Below are positions 38,408 to 46,585 of a stretch of DNA of 64,000 bases, one piece after another. A program made the position numbers and the translations under genes. Numbering within the stretch: position 1 is the first letter of the stretch; every line of letters begins with the position of its first letter. The stretch comes from Capillimicrobium parvum (GTDB taxonomy: Bacteria > Actinomycetota > Thermoleophilia > Solirubrobacterales > Solirubrobacteraceae): the NCBI RefSeq assembly GCF_021172045.1, contig NZ_CP087164.1, positions 5,889,271-5,953,270 of the forward strand. Direction: 5' to 3'. The notes below the pieces were generated by a model. The model was not told the DNA's origin and searched no databases. It saw only the letters and a program-made list of their open reading frames with translations.

Positions 38408-39084
38408 GACTGTGGGGGCGGGAGCTTGCGGGCCGTGGGCCGGGACGGGTAGAGGTACTGCCCGATGCCGTCAAGCGGCTCACCGGGATAGCGCGGGGAG
38501 AAGCGCTTGAGCTCGGAGTTCACCGAGTAACGCGGGCCGATCTCGACCTTGCCGTTGCGGATGCGCGTGTAGAAGCGGTCGAGCGGGCGGACCGGCGGAC
38601 CGCCGGTGCGCTTGCCCTGGAAGTCGTACACCCCGCCGTGGCACGGGCAGATGAAGCGCTCCGAGGCGGGCACGAAGCGGACCGGGCAGCCGAGGTGCAT
38701 GCAGCGGGTCGAGATGGCGATGAAGCCGTCGTACTCGTCCTTCTGCGGACCGTCGATCGACTCGTTGTGCTTGCGGACGTAGACGGTTGTCTTGCCGACC
38801 TCGCCGATCCCGGGGGTCTCGGTGATCGTCTTCGGGATGTAGGTCCGGTCGTCGAAGTCGTCGGGGACGCCGACGGGCTCCCAGCGCACCTCGACCTTCT
38901 CGAACACCGGTCCGATGGCGAACCCGAGGGCCGGAAGCGCGAACGCCGAGGCGGCCACGATGCCCGCCACGTGCGTCGTCCCGGTCATGAACCGGCGGCG
39001 CGTCACGGTCTCGCCCTCGAACGCGCCGGGCATCTGCCGGTCGGCGGTGTACTTGCTCTTGGTCTTTCTGCGGTCTTTAGCCAC
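38404..39084 (-). CDS. qcrA: Rieske iron-sulfur subunit of menaquinol-cytochrome c reductase
   Basis: 226 residues from GTG 39084. A twin-arginine signal anchor (TRRRFMTGTTHVAG followed by a hydrophobic stretch) precedes the Rieske fold with both cluster loops: CMHLGC and CPCHGGVYD, each giving one Cys and one His to the 2Fe-2S centre. GTG 39084 was preferred over TTG 39120 because a TACGAT -10 box lies 11 nt upstream of it. The signal makes it a predicted client of the TatA/TatC pair encoded nearby. Confidence 0.92.
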   Translation of the reverse strand: MAKDRRKTKSKYTADRQMPGAFEGETVTRRRFMTGTTHVAGIVAASAFALPALGFAIGPVFEKVEVRWEPVGVPDDFDDRTYIPKTITETPGIGEVGKTTVYVRKHNESIDGPQKDEYDGFIAISTRCMHLGCPVRFVPASERFICPCHGGVYDFQGKRTGGPPVRPLDRFYTRIRNGKVEIGPRYSVNSELKRFSPRYPGEPLDGIGQYLYPSRPTARKLPPPQS

Positions 39085-39095
39085 GGCTTCTCGGA

Positions 39096-39101
39096 ATCGT
39101 A
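39096..39101 (-). promoter_or_regulatory. -10 box (TACGAT) of the qcrABC operon
   Basis: TACGAT ends 11 nt before GTG 39084, inside what would be the first codons if TTG 39120 were the start. Confidence 0.45.
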
Positions 39102-39116
39102 CTTCGTCAGGGTGGT

Positions 39117-39554
39117 TCAACGGCTTCTGCTGGCGTGTTGACGCCCCCAGCCGACCGCCTCGGCACCGGCCCGCCAGGCCGCCGCCGCGGCGCCCGGATC
39201 ACCGACGGCATGCGCCTCGGCGCACCGCGCGATGACCTCCGCGAGGACGTCGACCGACTCCAGGTCGCCGAGGCGCGCGAGCCGGTCGAGGCCGAGAGCA
39301 TAGAGGCGGTCGCCCGCGAGCAGCGCCAGGTCGCCGTCCGCCTGCGAGACGGTGGCCGAAACGCCGTAGTGCAGGAGGTAGGCCTCGTGGATCGCCTCGA
39401 CGAGCAGGGCGACCTCGTCCTCGCGCCCGGCGCTGCGCGGACCGGACGCCGCGACCTGCGCGACGCGGGCGTCCTCGGCATCCGGATCGGTGCGCAGTGC
39501 CTGCGCCAGCAGGCCGCCCTCCGCCCGCAGCACCGCCGCCAACCGGTCGCTCAT
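39117..39554 (-). CDS. Conserved-looking helical protein of unknown function
   Basis: 145 residues, soluble and helical, no recognised domain. AIHEAYLLHYG, LALLAGDRLYALGLDRLARLG and DVLAEVIARCAEAHAVGD look like packed helices. It sits between hemL and qcrA on the same strand, so a link to heme or the bc1 complex is possible. Its start region is duplicated: a 56-bp unit containing RBS and ATGA occurs twice before it. Confidence 0.7.
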   Translation of the reverse strand: MSDRLAAVLRAEGGLLAQALRTDPDAEDARVAQVAASGPRSAGREDEVALLVEAIHEAYLLHYGVSATVSQADGDLALLAGDRLYALGLDRLARLGDLESVDVLAEVIARCAEAHAVGDPGAAAAAWRAGAEAVGWGRQHASRSR

Positions 39555-39666
39555 CGAGATGCCTCCCGCAGGGTCGCGGCGGTCGCGGATGCTGACCCGC
39601 AGGGTCTCATCGAGATGCCTCCCGCAGGGTCGCGGCGGTCGCGGATGCGGACCCGCAGGGTCTCAT
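39551..39666. repeat. 56-bp tandem duplication of a start region (2 copies plus 4 nt)
   Basis: Copy one 39551-39606 and copy two 39607-39662 differ at one base; a further TCAT follows. Each unit, read on the minus strand, is a complete ATG...TGA frame of 19 codons ending in ATGA, so the stop of each overlaps the next start. hemL stop (TGA 39668-39666) shares its A with the first ATG; the last ATGA is the start of the gene ending at 39117. Confidence 0.9.
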
Positions 39667-40949
39667 CAGACCTCCTCGAACGCGGCGGTCGCCGCGATGA
39701 CGGTCCGCTCGAGATGCTCGTCGGTGTGGGCGAGCGAGGGGAACCAGGCCTCGAACTGCGAGGCCGGCGGGTAGACGCCGCGGGCCAGCAGCGCCTGGCA
39801 CCAGCGGCCGTAGGCGGCGAGATCGCAGGCCTGGGCGGCCGCGAGGTCGCGAACGGGGTGCGCCGAGAAGAAGATCGTCACCAGGCCGCACGTGCTCTGC
39901 ACCTGGACCGGGTGGTCGCCCGCCGCCTGGCGCAGCCCGTCGGCCAGCGTCTCCGTGATGGCCGCCAGGCGGGTATAGGCGGCGTCGTCGAGCAGCGCGA
40001 GCGTGGACAGGCCGGCGGCGACCGCGACCGGATTGCCCGACAGCGTTCCCGCCTGGTAGACGTCCCCGGCCGGCGCGATGTGCTCCATGAGCGCCCGCGA
40101 GCCCCCGTACGCCGCGGCGGGCAGGCCGCCGCCGATGATCTTGCCCATCACGACGAGGTCGGGCAGCACGCCGGTCGCCTCCTGCGCGCCCCCGGCGGCG
40201 ACGCGGAAGCCCGAGATGACCTCGTCGAAGACCAGCAGCGCGCCGTTCTCGGTCGCCTGGTTGCGCAGGAAGTCGAGGAAGCCCTCGGCGGGCGGGACGA
40301 GCCCCATGTTCGCCGGCATCGGCTCGGCCAGGATCGCCGCCAGCTCGTGCTCGGCACAGGCGGCGCGCACCGCGTCGGGGTCGTTCCACGGCACCACGAT
40401 CGTGGACGCCGCGGCCGCGGCGGGGACGCCGGGGCTGGCGGGCAGGCCCTGGGTGGCCAGGCCCGAGCCGGCCTCCGCGAGGAGCCCGTCGACGTGGCCG
40501 TGGTAGGCGCCGGCGAACTTCAGGAGCTTCTCGCGCCCCGTCGCCGCGCGGGCCAGCCGGATCGCGCTCATCGAGGCCTCGGTGCCCGACGACGTCATCC
40601 GCAGCATCTCGACGGCGGGCATCCGACGCGCGACCTCCTCGGCGAGCTCGACCTCGCCGGCGGTGGGCGCGCCGAAGCTCGTTCCGCGCTGGGCCGCGTC
40701 GGTCACGCCGGCGACGATGTCCGGATGCGCGTGGCCGTGGATGAGCGGGCCCCACGACAGCACCCAGTCGACGTAGCGGTTGCTGTCGGCGTCGACGAGC
40801 TCGGCCCCCTCGCCGCGGACCACGAACAGGGGATCGCGGCCGATCGCGCGCATCGCGCGCACGGGCGAGTTGACGCCTCCGGGGAGGACGTTCAGGGCCC
40901 GGGCGTACAGCTCGGCCGACCGGGTGTCTCTCAGGGACGAGGGGCCCAC
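39666..40949 (-). CDS. hemL: Glutamate-1-semialdehyde 2,1-aminomutase
   Basis: 427 residues from GTG 40949, the normal size; the longer open frame upstream is shadow of the next gene. Signatures: PGGVNSPVRAM at the start, GAYHGHVDGLL, LVFDEVISGFRVAAGGAQE and the PLP lysine in VMGKIIGGGLPAAAYGG. It makes 5-aminolevulinate from glutamate-1-semialdehyde. Follows the fused ahbAB gene by 4 nt. Confidence 0.95.
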   Translation of the reverse strand: MGPSSLRDTRSAELYARALNVLPGGVNSPVRAMRAIGRDPLFVVRGEGAELVDADSNRYVDWVLSWGPLIHGHAHPDIVAGVTDAAQRGTSFGAPTAGEVELAEEVARRMPAVEMLRMTSSGTEASMSAIRLARAATGREKLLKFAGAYHGHVDGLLAEAGSGLATQGLPASPGVPAAAAASTIVVPWNDPDAVRAACAEHELAAILAEPMPANMGLVPPAEGFLDFLRNQATENGALLVFDEVISGFRVAAGGAQEATGVLPDLVVMGKIIGGGLPAAAYGGSRALMEHIAPAGDVYQAGTLSGNPVAVAAGLSTLALLDDAAYTRLAAITETLADGLRQAAGDHPVQVQSTCGLVTIFFSAHPVRDLAAAQACDLAAYGRWCQALLARGVYPPASQFEAWFPSLAHTDEHLERTVIAATAAFEEV

Positions 40950-40953
40950 GCGG

Positions 40954-42030
40954 TCACACGCCGGCGTGCTCCTGCTCCCACCGCTTGAAGTCGTCGGTGA
41001 AGTAGAGCAGGCGGATCTTCTTGAACTCGGTCGACGAGTAGAGCACCGCGCGGCCCTCGATGCAGTCGATCTCAGCCTCGATCGCATCGAGGATGGCGTC
41101 GCACTCCTCCTTCGAGCGACCATGGGCCATCGTGAACAGCGCGTACGGCCAGTCCGGGTAGGTCGGCCGCTGGTAGCAGTGCGAGATGCCGCGGAACGCG
41201 GCCATGCGCGGCCCGACCTCGGCGATGCGGTCCTCGGGCACCTGCCACACGCCCATGCCGTTGGCGCTGAAGCCGGCGCGACGGTGGAAGAGGATCGCCG
41301 CGACGCGGCGCAGCAGCCCGCGCTCCTGCATCCCCGCGAGGTGGTCGAGCAGGCGCTCCTGGGTGATGCCGAGCTCCTGGGCGGCGGCCGCGTACGGCTC
41401 GCGCACGATCGGCATGTCGCCCTGCGTCGCGCGCACGACCGCGCGGTCGAAGTCGTCGTAGTCGACGCGCTCGCCCGACGACGGCTCGAGGACCGCGCCC
41501 TGGCTGGTCAGCGACTTCGTGTCGCCGCCCATCTCGAGGTCCATGCGGATCTTGAACAGCTCGAGCGTCGGGAGCTGGCGGATCGACTCGGCGCCGGTGA
41601 GCTCCTGGAGCAGGTCGAGCGTGCCCTGCAGGCCAAGCTTGGAGTCCTCCTCGACGGCGATCGTGAACCACATGTTGAACTCGTGGTTGCGCAGGTAGTT
41701 GTGCGAGACGCCGGGGTGGCTGTTGACGATCTTCGCGGGCCCCCACGGGTGCTCGGCATCGACCTTCGCCGCGACGAGCATCGAGCCGTAGCCGAAGCGG
41801 CGCGTGTCGTAGATCGGCGTGACCTGGCGGACGATGCGGTCGTCGATCAGCTCGGCGACGCGGGCGATCGCCTCGTCCTCGGTCATCCCCGCCTCGGCGG
41901 CCACGCGCGCGTACGGGCGCGGCTCGAGCGGGAAGCGGCCCTGCATCGCGTTGAGCAGCTGCTTGTCGGCCTCGGACAGGGGCACGGCGCTGCCGTCCTT
42001 GCGCGCCCGGATCTTCAGGTTGCCAGCCAT
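40954..42030 (-). CDS. Fused siroheme decarboxylase AhbB-AhbA-like protein
   Basis: 358 residues in two homologous halves, each an HTH_AsnC-like region plus an Lrp ligand-type domain. First half resembles AhbB (EPRPYARVAAEAGMTEDEAIARV, GVSHNYLRNHEFNMWFTI), second half AhbA (REPYAAAAQELGITQERLL, FSANGMGVWQVPEDR, SHCYQRPTYPDWPYALFTM). In other organisms AhbA and AhbB are separate and together decarboxylate siroheme to didecarboxysiroheme; NirD/L/G/H act similarly for heme d1. Often mis-annotated as an AsnC regulator. Placement between hemB and hemL supports a tetrapyrrole role. Start ATG 42030 is 15 nt inside the hemB 3' end, an overlap. Confidence 0.85.
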   Translation of the reverse strand: MAGNLKIRARKDGSAVPLSEADKQLLNAMQGRFPLEPRPYARVAAEAGMTEDEAIARVAELIDDRIVRQVTPIYDTRRFGYGSMLVAAKVDAEHPWGPAKIVNSHPGVSHNYLRNHEFNMWFTIAVEEDSKLGLQGTLDLLQELTGAESIRQLPTLELFKIRMDLEMGGDTKSLTSQGAVLEPSSGERVDYDDFDRAVVRATQGDMPIVREPYAAAAQELGITQERLLDHLAGMQERGLLRRVAAILFHRRAGFSANGMGVWQVPEDRIAEVGPRMAAFRGISHCYQRPTYPDWPYALFTMAHGRSKEECDAILDAIEAEIDCIEGRAVLYSSTEFKKIRLLYFTDDFKRWEQEHAGV

Positions 42031-42980
42031 CGTGCAGCGTCCTTCGCGAAGTAGGTGATGACGATGTCCGCCCCCGCCCGGCGGATCGCCGTGAGGGTCT
42101 CCAGCGCGAGGGCGCGGTCGTCCATGGTCGAGGTCTTGATCATGGCGTACTCCCCGCTGACCTGGTACGCGGCGACGGGCATCCGGGTCTCCTGCTTGAC
42201 CCTCCAGATGAGGTCGAGCGCGGAGAGCGCGGGCTTGACCATGATCACGTCAGCCCCCTCGCCGACGTCGAGCAGCGCCTCGCGCACCGCCTCGTCGCCG
42301 TTGGCGGGATCCATCTGGTAGCCGCGGCGGTCGCCGAACGCCGGGGTGGAGTCCGCGGCGTCGCGGAACGGCGAGTAGAAGGTCGAGGCGTGCTTGGCGC
42401 TGTAGGCCATGATCGCCGTGTCGGCGAAGCCCTCGCCGTCGAGCTCGGCGCGGATGGCGGCGACGCGGCCGTCCATCATGTCGCTCGGCGCCACGAGGTC
42501 GGCGCCGGCACGCGCATGGGAGACGGCGGTGCGGGCGAGCAGCTCGAGCGAGCTGTCGTTGTCGACGCTGCCGTCCTCGCGCAGGAGCCCGCAGTGCCCG
42601 TGGCTGGTGTACTCGCAGAGGCAGACGTCGGTGACGACGATGACGTCGGGATGGGCGGCCTTGATCGCCAGGACGGCGAGCTGGACGGCGCCCTCGTCGT
42701 CCCACGCCTCGGAGCCCTGATCGTCCTTGGCGGCGGGGATACCGAACAGGATGACGCCGCCGAGCCCGAGCGCGGCGGCCTCGCCGGCCTCGGCGACCGC
42801 GGAGTCGATCGAGTGGCGGCTGACGCCGGGCATCGCGCCGATGGGCCGGGGACCGTCGAGGCCGGCTTCGACGAAGAGCGGCAGGATCAGCCGGCGGGGC
42901 AGGACGTCGGTCTCCCGGACGAGGTCGCGCAGCACGGGCGTGCGGCGCAGCCGACGCAGGCGGGTCTGGGGAAACGCCAT
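42015..42980 (-). CDS. hemB: Delta-aminolevulinic acid dehydratase (porphobilinogen synthase)
   Basis: 321 residues from ATG 42980. Zinc-type enzyme: the CLCEYTSHGHC cluster supplies three Cys ligands. The two active-site lysines are in MAYSAKHASTFYSPFRDA and IMVKPALSALD. It condenses two aminolevulinates to porphobilinogen. A TACGCT -10 box 6 nt upstream supports the start; the longer open frame upstream is shadow. First gene of a hemB-ahbAB-hemL run. Confidence 0.96.
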   Translation of the reverse strand: MAFPQTRLRRLRRTPVLRDLVRETDVLPRRLILPLFVEAGLDGPRPIGAMPGVSRHSIDSAVAEAGEAAALGLGGVILFGIPAAKDDQGSEAWDDEGAVQLAVLAIKAAHPDVIVVTDVCLCEYTSHGHCGLLREDGSVDNDSSLELLARTAVSHARAGADLVAPSDMMDGRVAAIRAELDGEGFADTAIMAYSAKHASTFYSPFRDAADSTPAFGDRRGYQMDPANGDEAVREALLDVGEGADVIMVKPALSALDLIWRVKQETRMPVAAYQVSGEYAMIKTSTMDDRALALETLTAIRRAGADIVITYFAKDAARWLAT

Positions 42981-42986
42981 GGATGC

Positions 42987-42992
42987 AGCGTA
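42987..42992 (-). promoter_or_regulatory. -10 box (TACGCT) of hemB
   Basis: TACGCT ends 6 nt before ATG 42980, leaderless-type spacing. Confidence 0.5.
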
Positions 42993-43028
42993 GTAGCGCC
43001 CGCGCGGCCGGTCGGCGAACATCGGCCC

Positions 43029-43433
43029 ATGTCCCGCCCAATCGCCGTCGCCCTCTGCGCCGCAGCGCTGCTCGCCGTCTCCGCCGCCGCGAACGCCGCG
43101 ACCGTCCCCGGCACGACCGTGCACACCCGCGGCTACAAGATCGTGTGCCTCGCCGTCCTGCCCGTGGCGGGCGGCGGCATCGAGTGCGCCTCGCCGTACG
43201 TCCCGGACATCGGCGAGCTCGACAGCTACTTCGCGCTGCACCGCCACGGGCGCGCGAAGCTCTCCGAGCGCGGCGACTACCCGGGCTACGGCGGGCGCAA
43301 CCGGCGGCTCGCCGACGGCGACACCTGGCGCTGGCGGGGCGTGCGCTGCACAGCCGCGGGCGATGGGGTGCGATGCGTGAACCGCTCCGGGCACGGGTTC
43401 GTGATCGCGGCGGGTGGGTCGCGGCGGTTCTGA
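43029..43433 (+). CDS. Small secreted protein of unknown function
   Basis: 134 residues from ATG 43029. Clear signal peptide (VALCAAALLAVSAAANA, cut likely after ANA), mature part of about 110 residues with four Cys that could form two disulfides (IVCL, IECAS, VRCTA, VRCVN) and Trp/Tyr-rich DGDTWRWRGVRC. Divergent from hemB. No family recognised. Confidence 0.65.
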   Translation: MSRPIAVALCAAALLAVSAAANAATVPGTTVHTRGYKIVCLAVLPVAGGGIECASPYVPDIGELDSYFALHRHGRAKLSERGDYPGYGGRNRRLADGDTWRWRGVRCTAAGDGVRCVNRSGHGFVIAAGGSRRF

Positions 43434-43508
43434 GGGGCTCTCCCGCTCAGCGCCGACCGTTTGCGGAGGGTCCGGCGGGGCCAGCCACGGACGATCGAAG
43501 GGAAACAG

Positions 43509-43552
43509 GTCTGTTCCCGGCCGGTTCCGGGTCTGTTCCCGGCCGGTTCCGG
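43509..43552. repeat. 22-bp direct repeat, two copies
   Basis: Two exact tandem copies of a 22-bp unit beginning GTCTGTTCCCGG in the non-coding stretch 43434-43969; a degenerate third follows. Confidence 0.85.
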
Positions 43553-43869
43553 GCCCGTTCGCGCGGGTCCCTGAGCGGCGCGGGCGGTCGGGTGCGCGGG
43601 CTCTGTCGTGTTCACGGCGCCATCCGCCGTCAACTCGACACGCCCTCGGCCGACCCAGGACGTTCAGGCACTGACGCCGCTCAGTGGGCATGAACGCCCG
43701 CACGTCCCGCGAGCCGGAGGCGGGGGCGACGTGCACGCGCTGACGCCCGCTCACCCGGAGCGAACGCCCGAACCCCCGAGCGGCTCAAGCAGGCGCGCGA
43801 ACCGGGCGCGGACCCCGCCCCGCGGCCGTCGTCGAGCAGTCCGCGGCGGCCTGGACCCGCCGATCCGGC

Positions 43870-43953
43870 GTGGGCGGGAAGCGAAGCGGTGTGGGCGGAA
43901 ACCGAAGCGGCGTGGGCGGAAACCGAAGCGGCGCGGGCGGAAACCGAAGCGGC
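43870..43953. repeat. 21-bp tandem repeat, four copies
   Basis: Four head-to-tail copies (starting 43870, 43891, 43912, 43933) of a GTGGGCGGAAACCGAAGCGG-type unit; the first is degenerate. It lies just before the 3' end of the acetyltransferase gene. Open frames on the minus strand through it give an FGFRPRR repeat, but there is no protein-like sequence outside the repeat. The rest of 43434-43969 shows no gene. Confidence 0.85.
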
Positions 43954-43969
43954 GCACGCCCGGCCGCGC

Positions 43970-44524
43970 TCAGAACTCCTCGGCCGTGATCGCGTAGAGG
44001 TCGTGGTCGCGCCAGCCGCCGGCGAGGCGCAGGTAGCGCGGCGCGTGGCCCTCGAGGCGGAAGCCGTTCTTGCGCAGGACGCGCGCCGAGCGCTCGTTGT
44101 GCGGCATCACGGCGGCCTGGACGCGGTGCAGCCGGGCGGGCCCGAACGCGAAGCTCAGTGCGAGGCGCACGGACTCGCTGGCGTAGCCGCGGCCGTTGAC
44201 CTCCTGGTCGACGAAGTATCCGAGCGTCGCGTTGTCCCACGCGCCGCGCACGATGTTCGCGAGCCCCACGCGGCCGCGCAGGCGGCCGGTGTCGCGCTCG
44301 ACGACCCCGAAGGCGTACATGCGGTCCGCCATCCACTCCTCGCGATCACGGACGATCTCCGCGCGCTGGCCCGCCGCCGTGAAGAAGCCCTCCGACCGGC
44401 GCGGCTCGTACGGGGTGTTGAACTCGCGCGTGCGCAGGCGCAGCTCGAGCAGCTCGGCGACGTCGTCGAGCGTGAAGGCGCGGATCGTCACCTGATCCCC
44501 GTCGACGTGGTCGGGCAGCCTCAC
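43970..44524 (-). CDS. GNAT acetyltransferase, RimJ/RimL type
   Basis: 184 residues. The N-terminal LRAFTLDD-like strand (VTIRAFTLDDVAELLELRLRTREFNTPYEP), acetyl-CoA loop (EVNGRGYASESVRLALSFAF) and HRVQAAVMPHNERSARVLRKNGFRLEGHAPRYL are typical of the RimJ branch that acetylates protein N-termini or small amines. Start ATG overlaps the stop of the ABC permease gene (44521-44524). Confidence 0.9.
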   Translation of the reverse strand: MRLPDHVDGDQVTIRAFTLDDVAELLELRLRTREFNTPYEPRRSEGFFTAAGQRAEIVRDREEWMADRMYAFGVVERDTGRLRGRVGLANIVRGAWDNATLGYFVDQEVNGRGYASESVRLALSFAFGPARLHRVQAAVMPHNERSARVLRKNGFRLEGHAPRYLRLAGGWRDHDLYAITAEEF

Positions 44525-45858
44525 GCCGCGAATCTTCGCAACGCGAGGCGGGCGAGCGCCCCGTACGCGGCCGTGAGGCCGAGCAGGTGCAGCGCCGGCC
44601 CGAGCAGCCCGGGCGTCGCCGCGTTGATCGCGGCGTCGAGCGCGTCGAGCGTCGGCTTGAACGGGAACGCGGCGTTGATCACGCGGATGACGTCATAGAG
44701 CGCCGGGGCGACCGAACCGCTCGGGACCAGAGCGAGGAAGGCCAGCGGCAGCGCGAGCATGAGCCCGAGCAGCGACGCGGCCCGCACCTCGCGCGCCACC
44801 GCGCCGATCGCGACGCCGAGGGCGCTGCAGCCGAGCGCCCCCACGGCCGCGGCGATCACCCACTGCCCCGCGCGGGACCAGTCGACGCCCGTGAAGGCGC
44901 CGATGCCGCAGACCATCACCAGGGCGACCAGACCGGAGCATGCGGCAGCGAGGAGGATCTTCTCGAGCAGCAGCGCCGACGGCGACACGACGCGCACCAG
45001 GCGCCCGTAGGCCTGCTCCTCGCGCTCGAGCGCCAGCACCCCGCTGGCCAGCAGGACCGCGACGAACAGCAGGGACACCGCGATCGCCAGCGCCACCGCG
45101 AAGTCGTCGAGCGGGGTGCGACTGCCCTCGAGCAGCGTGCGCTTGACGGTGATCGGCCGGCTGACCGCCTTGAGCGCCGGCGTCGCGAACTCGAGGCCGA
45201 TGAGCGCCTGGTTGGCGAAGTTGTCGACCTCCTTGAGGCCGGGGCTCAACGGGTCGTTCTCCGGCAACTGCGCGAGCGCCTGCTGCACGAGCGCCTTGGC
45301 CTTGCGCAGCCCGAGCAGGTCCTGCGTGCCCAGCGGCGTCGTGATCGGCCCGCCGTCCTGCAGCACGTGCAGATCCCGGAGCGCGACGTCGCGGATCGTG
45401 TCCGACAGCTTCGCGTTCGCGCGGGCGAGCTCCGCATCGATGGTCGACTGCACGAACGACTGCTTCAGCGCGTCGCCGTTGTAGATCACCTCGACCTGGG
45501 CCTGGCCGAGCCCGCCGTTGAGGCGATCGACGGTGTTCGCCGGGATGATGAGCGCGGCCAGCGCGTCGCCGCCGTCGACCTTGGCCAGCGCCTCCTTGCG
45601 CGAGTGGACGACGACCGGGTCGATCGCGTCGAAGAACTGCTTCGCGTAGTCGGCGAAGTCGACCTCCTTGCCGCCGACGTTCGTCACGGTCTGCCCGATC
45701 GGGACCTCGTTGAGGAAGGCGACCTTGGGCTTGTCCGGGCCCTTGGAGAGCGCGAGGCCGATGAGCAGCGCGATGGCGACGGGGTAGAGCACGAGCAGCG
45801 CGACGAGCAGCTTCGAGCGCCGCAGGATCTGCAGGTCCTTGATGAGGAGCCACCGCAT
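44521..45858 (-). CDS. ABC-2 type transporter permease
   Basis: 445 residues from ATG 45858. Helix 1 (LLVALLVLYPVAIALLIGLALS) is followed by an extracytoplasmic domain of about 230 residues (similar in layout to the YhgE/Pip-type permeases), then five or six helices in the C-terminal half. It pairs with the ATPase gene 7 nt upstream to form an exporter. Exported substrate unknown. The open frame before 45858 is shadow. Confidence 0.87.
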   Translation of the reverse strand: MRWLLIKDLQILRRSKLLVALLVLYPVAIALLIGLALSKGPDKPKVAFLNEVPIGQTVTNVGGKEVDFADYAKQFFDAIDPVVVHSRKEALAKVDGGDALAALIIPANTVDRLNGGLGQAQVEVIYNGDALKQSFVQSTIDAELARANAKLSDTIRDVALRDLHVLQDGGPITTPLGTQDLLGLRKAKALVQQALAQLPENDPLSPGLKEVDNFANQALIGLEFATPALKAVSRPITVKRTLLEGSRTPLDDFAVALAIAVSLLFVAVLLASGVLALEREEQAYGRLVRVVSPSALLLEKILLAAACSGLVALVMVCGIGAFTGVDWSRAGQWVIAAAVGALGCSALGVAIGAVAREVRAASLLGLMLALPLAFLALVPSGSVAPALYDVIRVINAAFPFKPTLDALDAAINAATPGLLGPALHLLGLTAAYGALARLALRRFAA

Positions 45859-45865
45859 GCGGCGG

Positions 45866-46567
45866 TCAGTGCCCCTGCTCGCGCAGGAATCGCACGAACG
45901 CGCCCTCGAAGTCGGTGCGCTCCTCGTCGTGCTCGGCGGCGCGCAGCGCGTCCGGCGTCCCGTCGAAGAGCACCTCGCCGTCGGCGAGGACGAGCACACG
46001 GTCGGCCCAGCGGTCGGCCTCCGCCACGTTGTGGGTGGTGAAGATGACGGCGGTGCCCTCCGTGCGGGCGAGCTCGTCGACGAACTCCCACAGCCGCTCG
46101 CGCTGGCGGGGGTCCAGCGACGACGACGGCTCGTCGAGCAGCAGCACCGGCGGGTCGGCGAGGAGCCCGACCGCGATGTTCACCCGCTGCCGGTTGCCGC
46201 CCGACAGCGTGCCGAGCTCGTCGCCCGCCCGCTCGGCGAGACCGGTCTGCTCGAGCATCCGCTCGACGACCGCGTCGGGGTCGCCGACCTTCTCCAGGCG
46301 TGCGAACAGGCGGAGGTTCTCGCGCACCGACAGCTTCTTGTAGACCGCCGGCTGCTGCGGCACCCAGCCGATCTCGCGGGCCGGCCGGCTGATCTCGCCC
46401 TCGTCGGGCCGCAGGATGCCCGCCAGGATCGACAGCAGCGTCGTCTTGCCCGCGCCGTTGGGCCCGATGACCGCGAGCTTCTCGCCGGGCTCGACCCCGA
46501 AGGAGACGTCGCGCAGCGCGACGCGCGCGCCGAACCGCTTCGTCACGCCGCGGGCCTCGGTGATCAC
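45866..46567 (-). CDS. ABC transporter ATP-binding protein
   Basis: 233 residues, complete: Walker A GPNGAGKTT near residue 38, Q-loop VPQQPAVYKKL, signature LSGGNRQR, Walker B VLLLDEPSSSLDP, H-loop TTHNVAEAD. CcmA/drug-exporter-like class. GTG start. Co-transcribed with the ABC-2 permease gene. Confidence 0.93.
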   Translation of the reverse strand: MITEARGVTKRFGARVALRDVSFGVEPGEKLAVIGPNGAGKTTLLSILAGILRPDEGEISRPAREIGWVPQQPAVYKKLSVRENLRLFARLEKVGDPDAVVERMLEQTGLAERAGDELGTLSGGNRQRVNIAVGLLADPPVLLLDEPSSSLDPRQRERLWEFVDELARTEGTAVIFTTHNVAEADRWADRVLVLADGEVLFDGTPDALRAAEHDEERTDFEGAFVRFLREQGH

Positions 46568-46585
46568 CGGCGGCAGGCTAGCCCC

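Noticed and set aside
40954..42030. AsnC/Lrp transcription regulator
   Set aside because: Both halves carry AhbA/AhbB-specific segments and the gene lies among heme genes; the HTH resemblance is a known feature of that enzyme family.
43509..43953. CRISPR array
   Set aside because: Repeats are head-to-tail without unique spacers, and no cas genes are present.
43751..43957. Minus-strand frame with FGFRPRR repeats
   Set aside because: The pattern is fully explained by the 21-bp DNA repeat; outside it there is no protein-like sequence or promoter.
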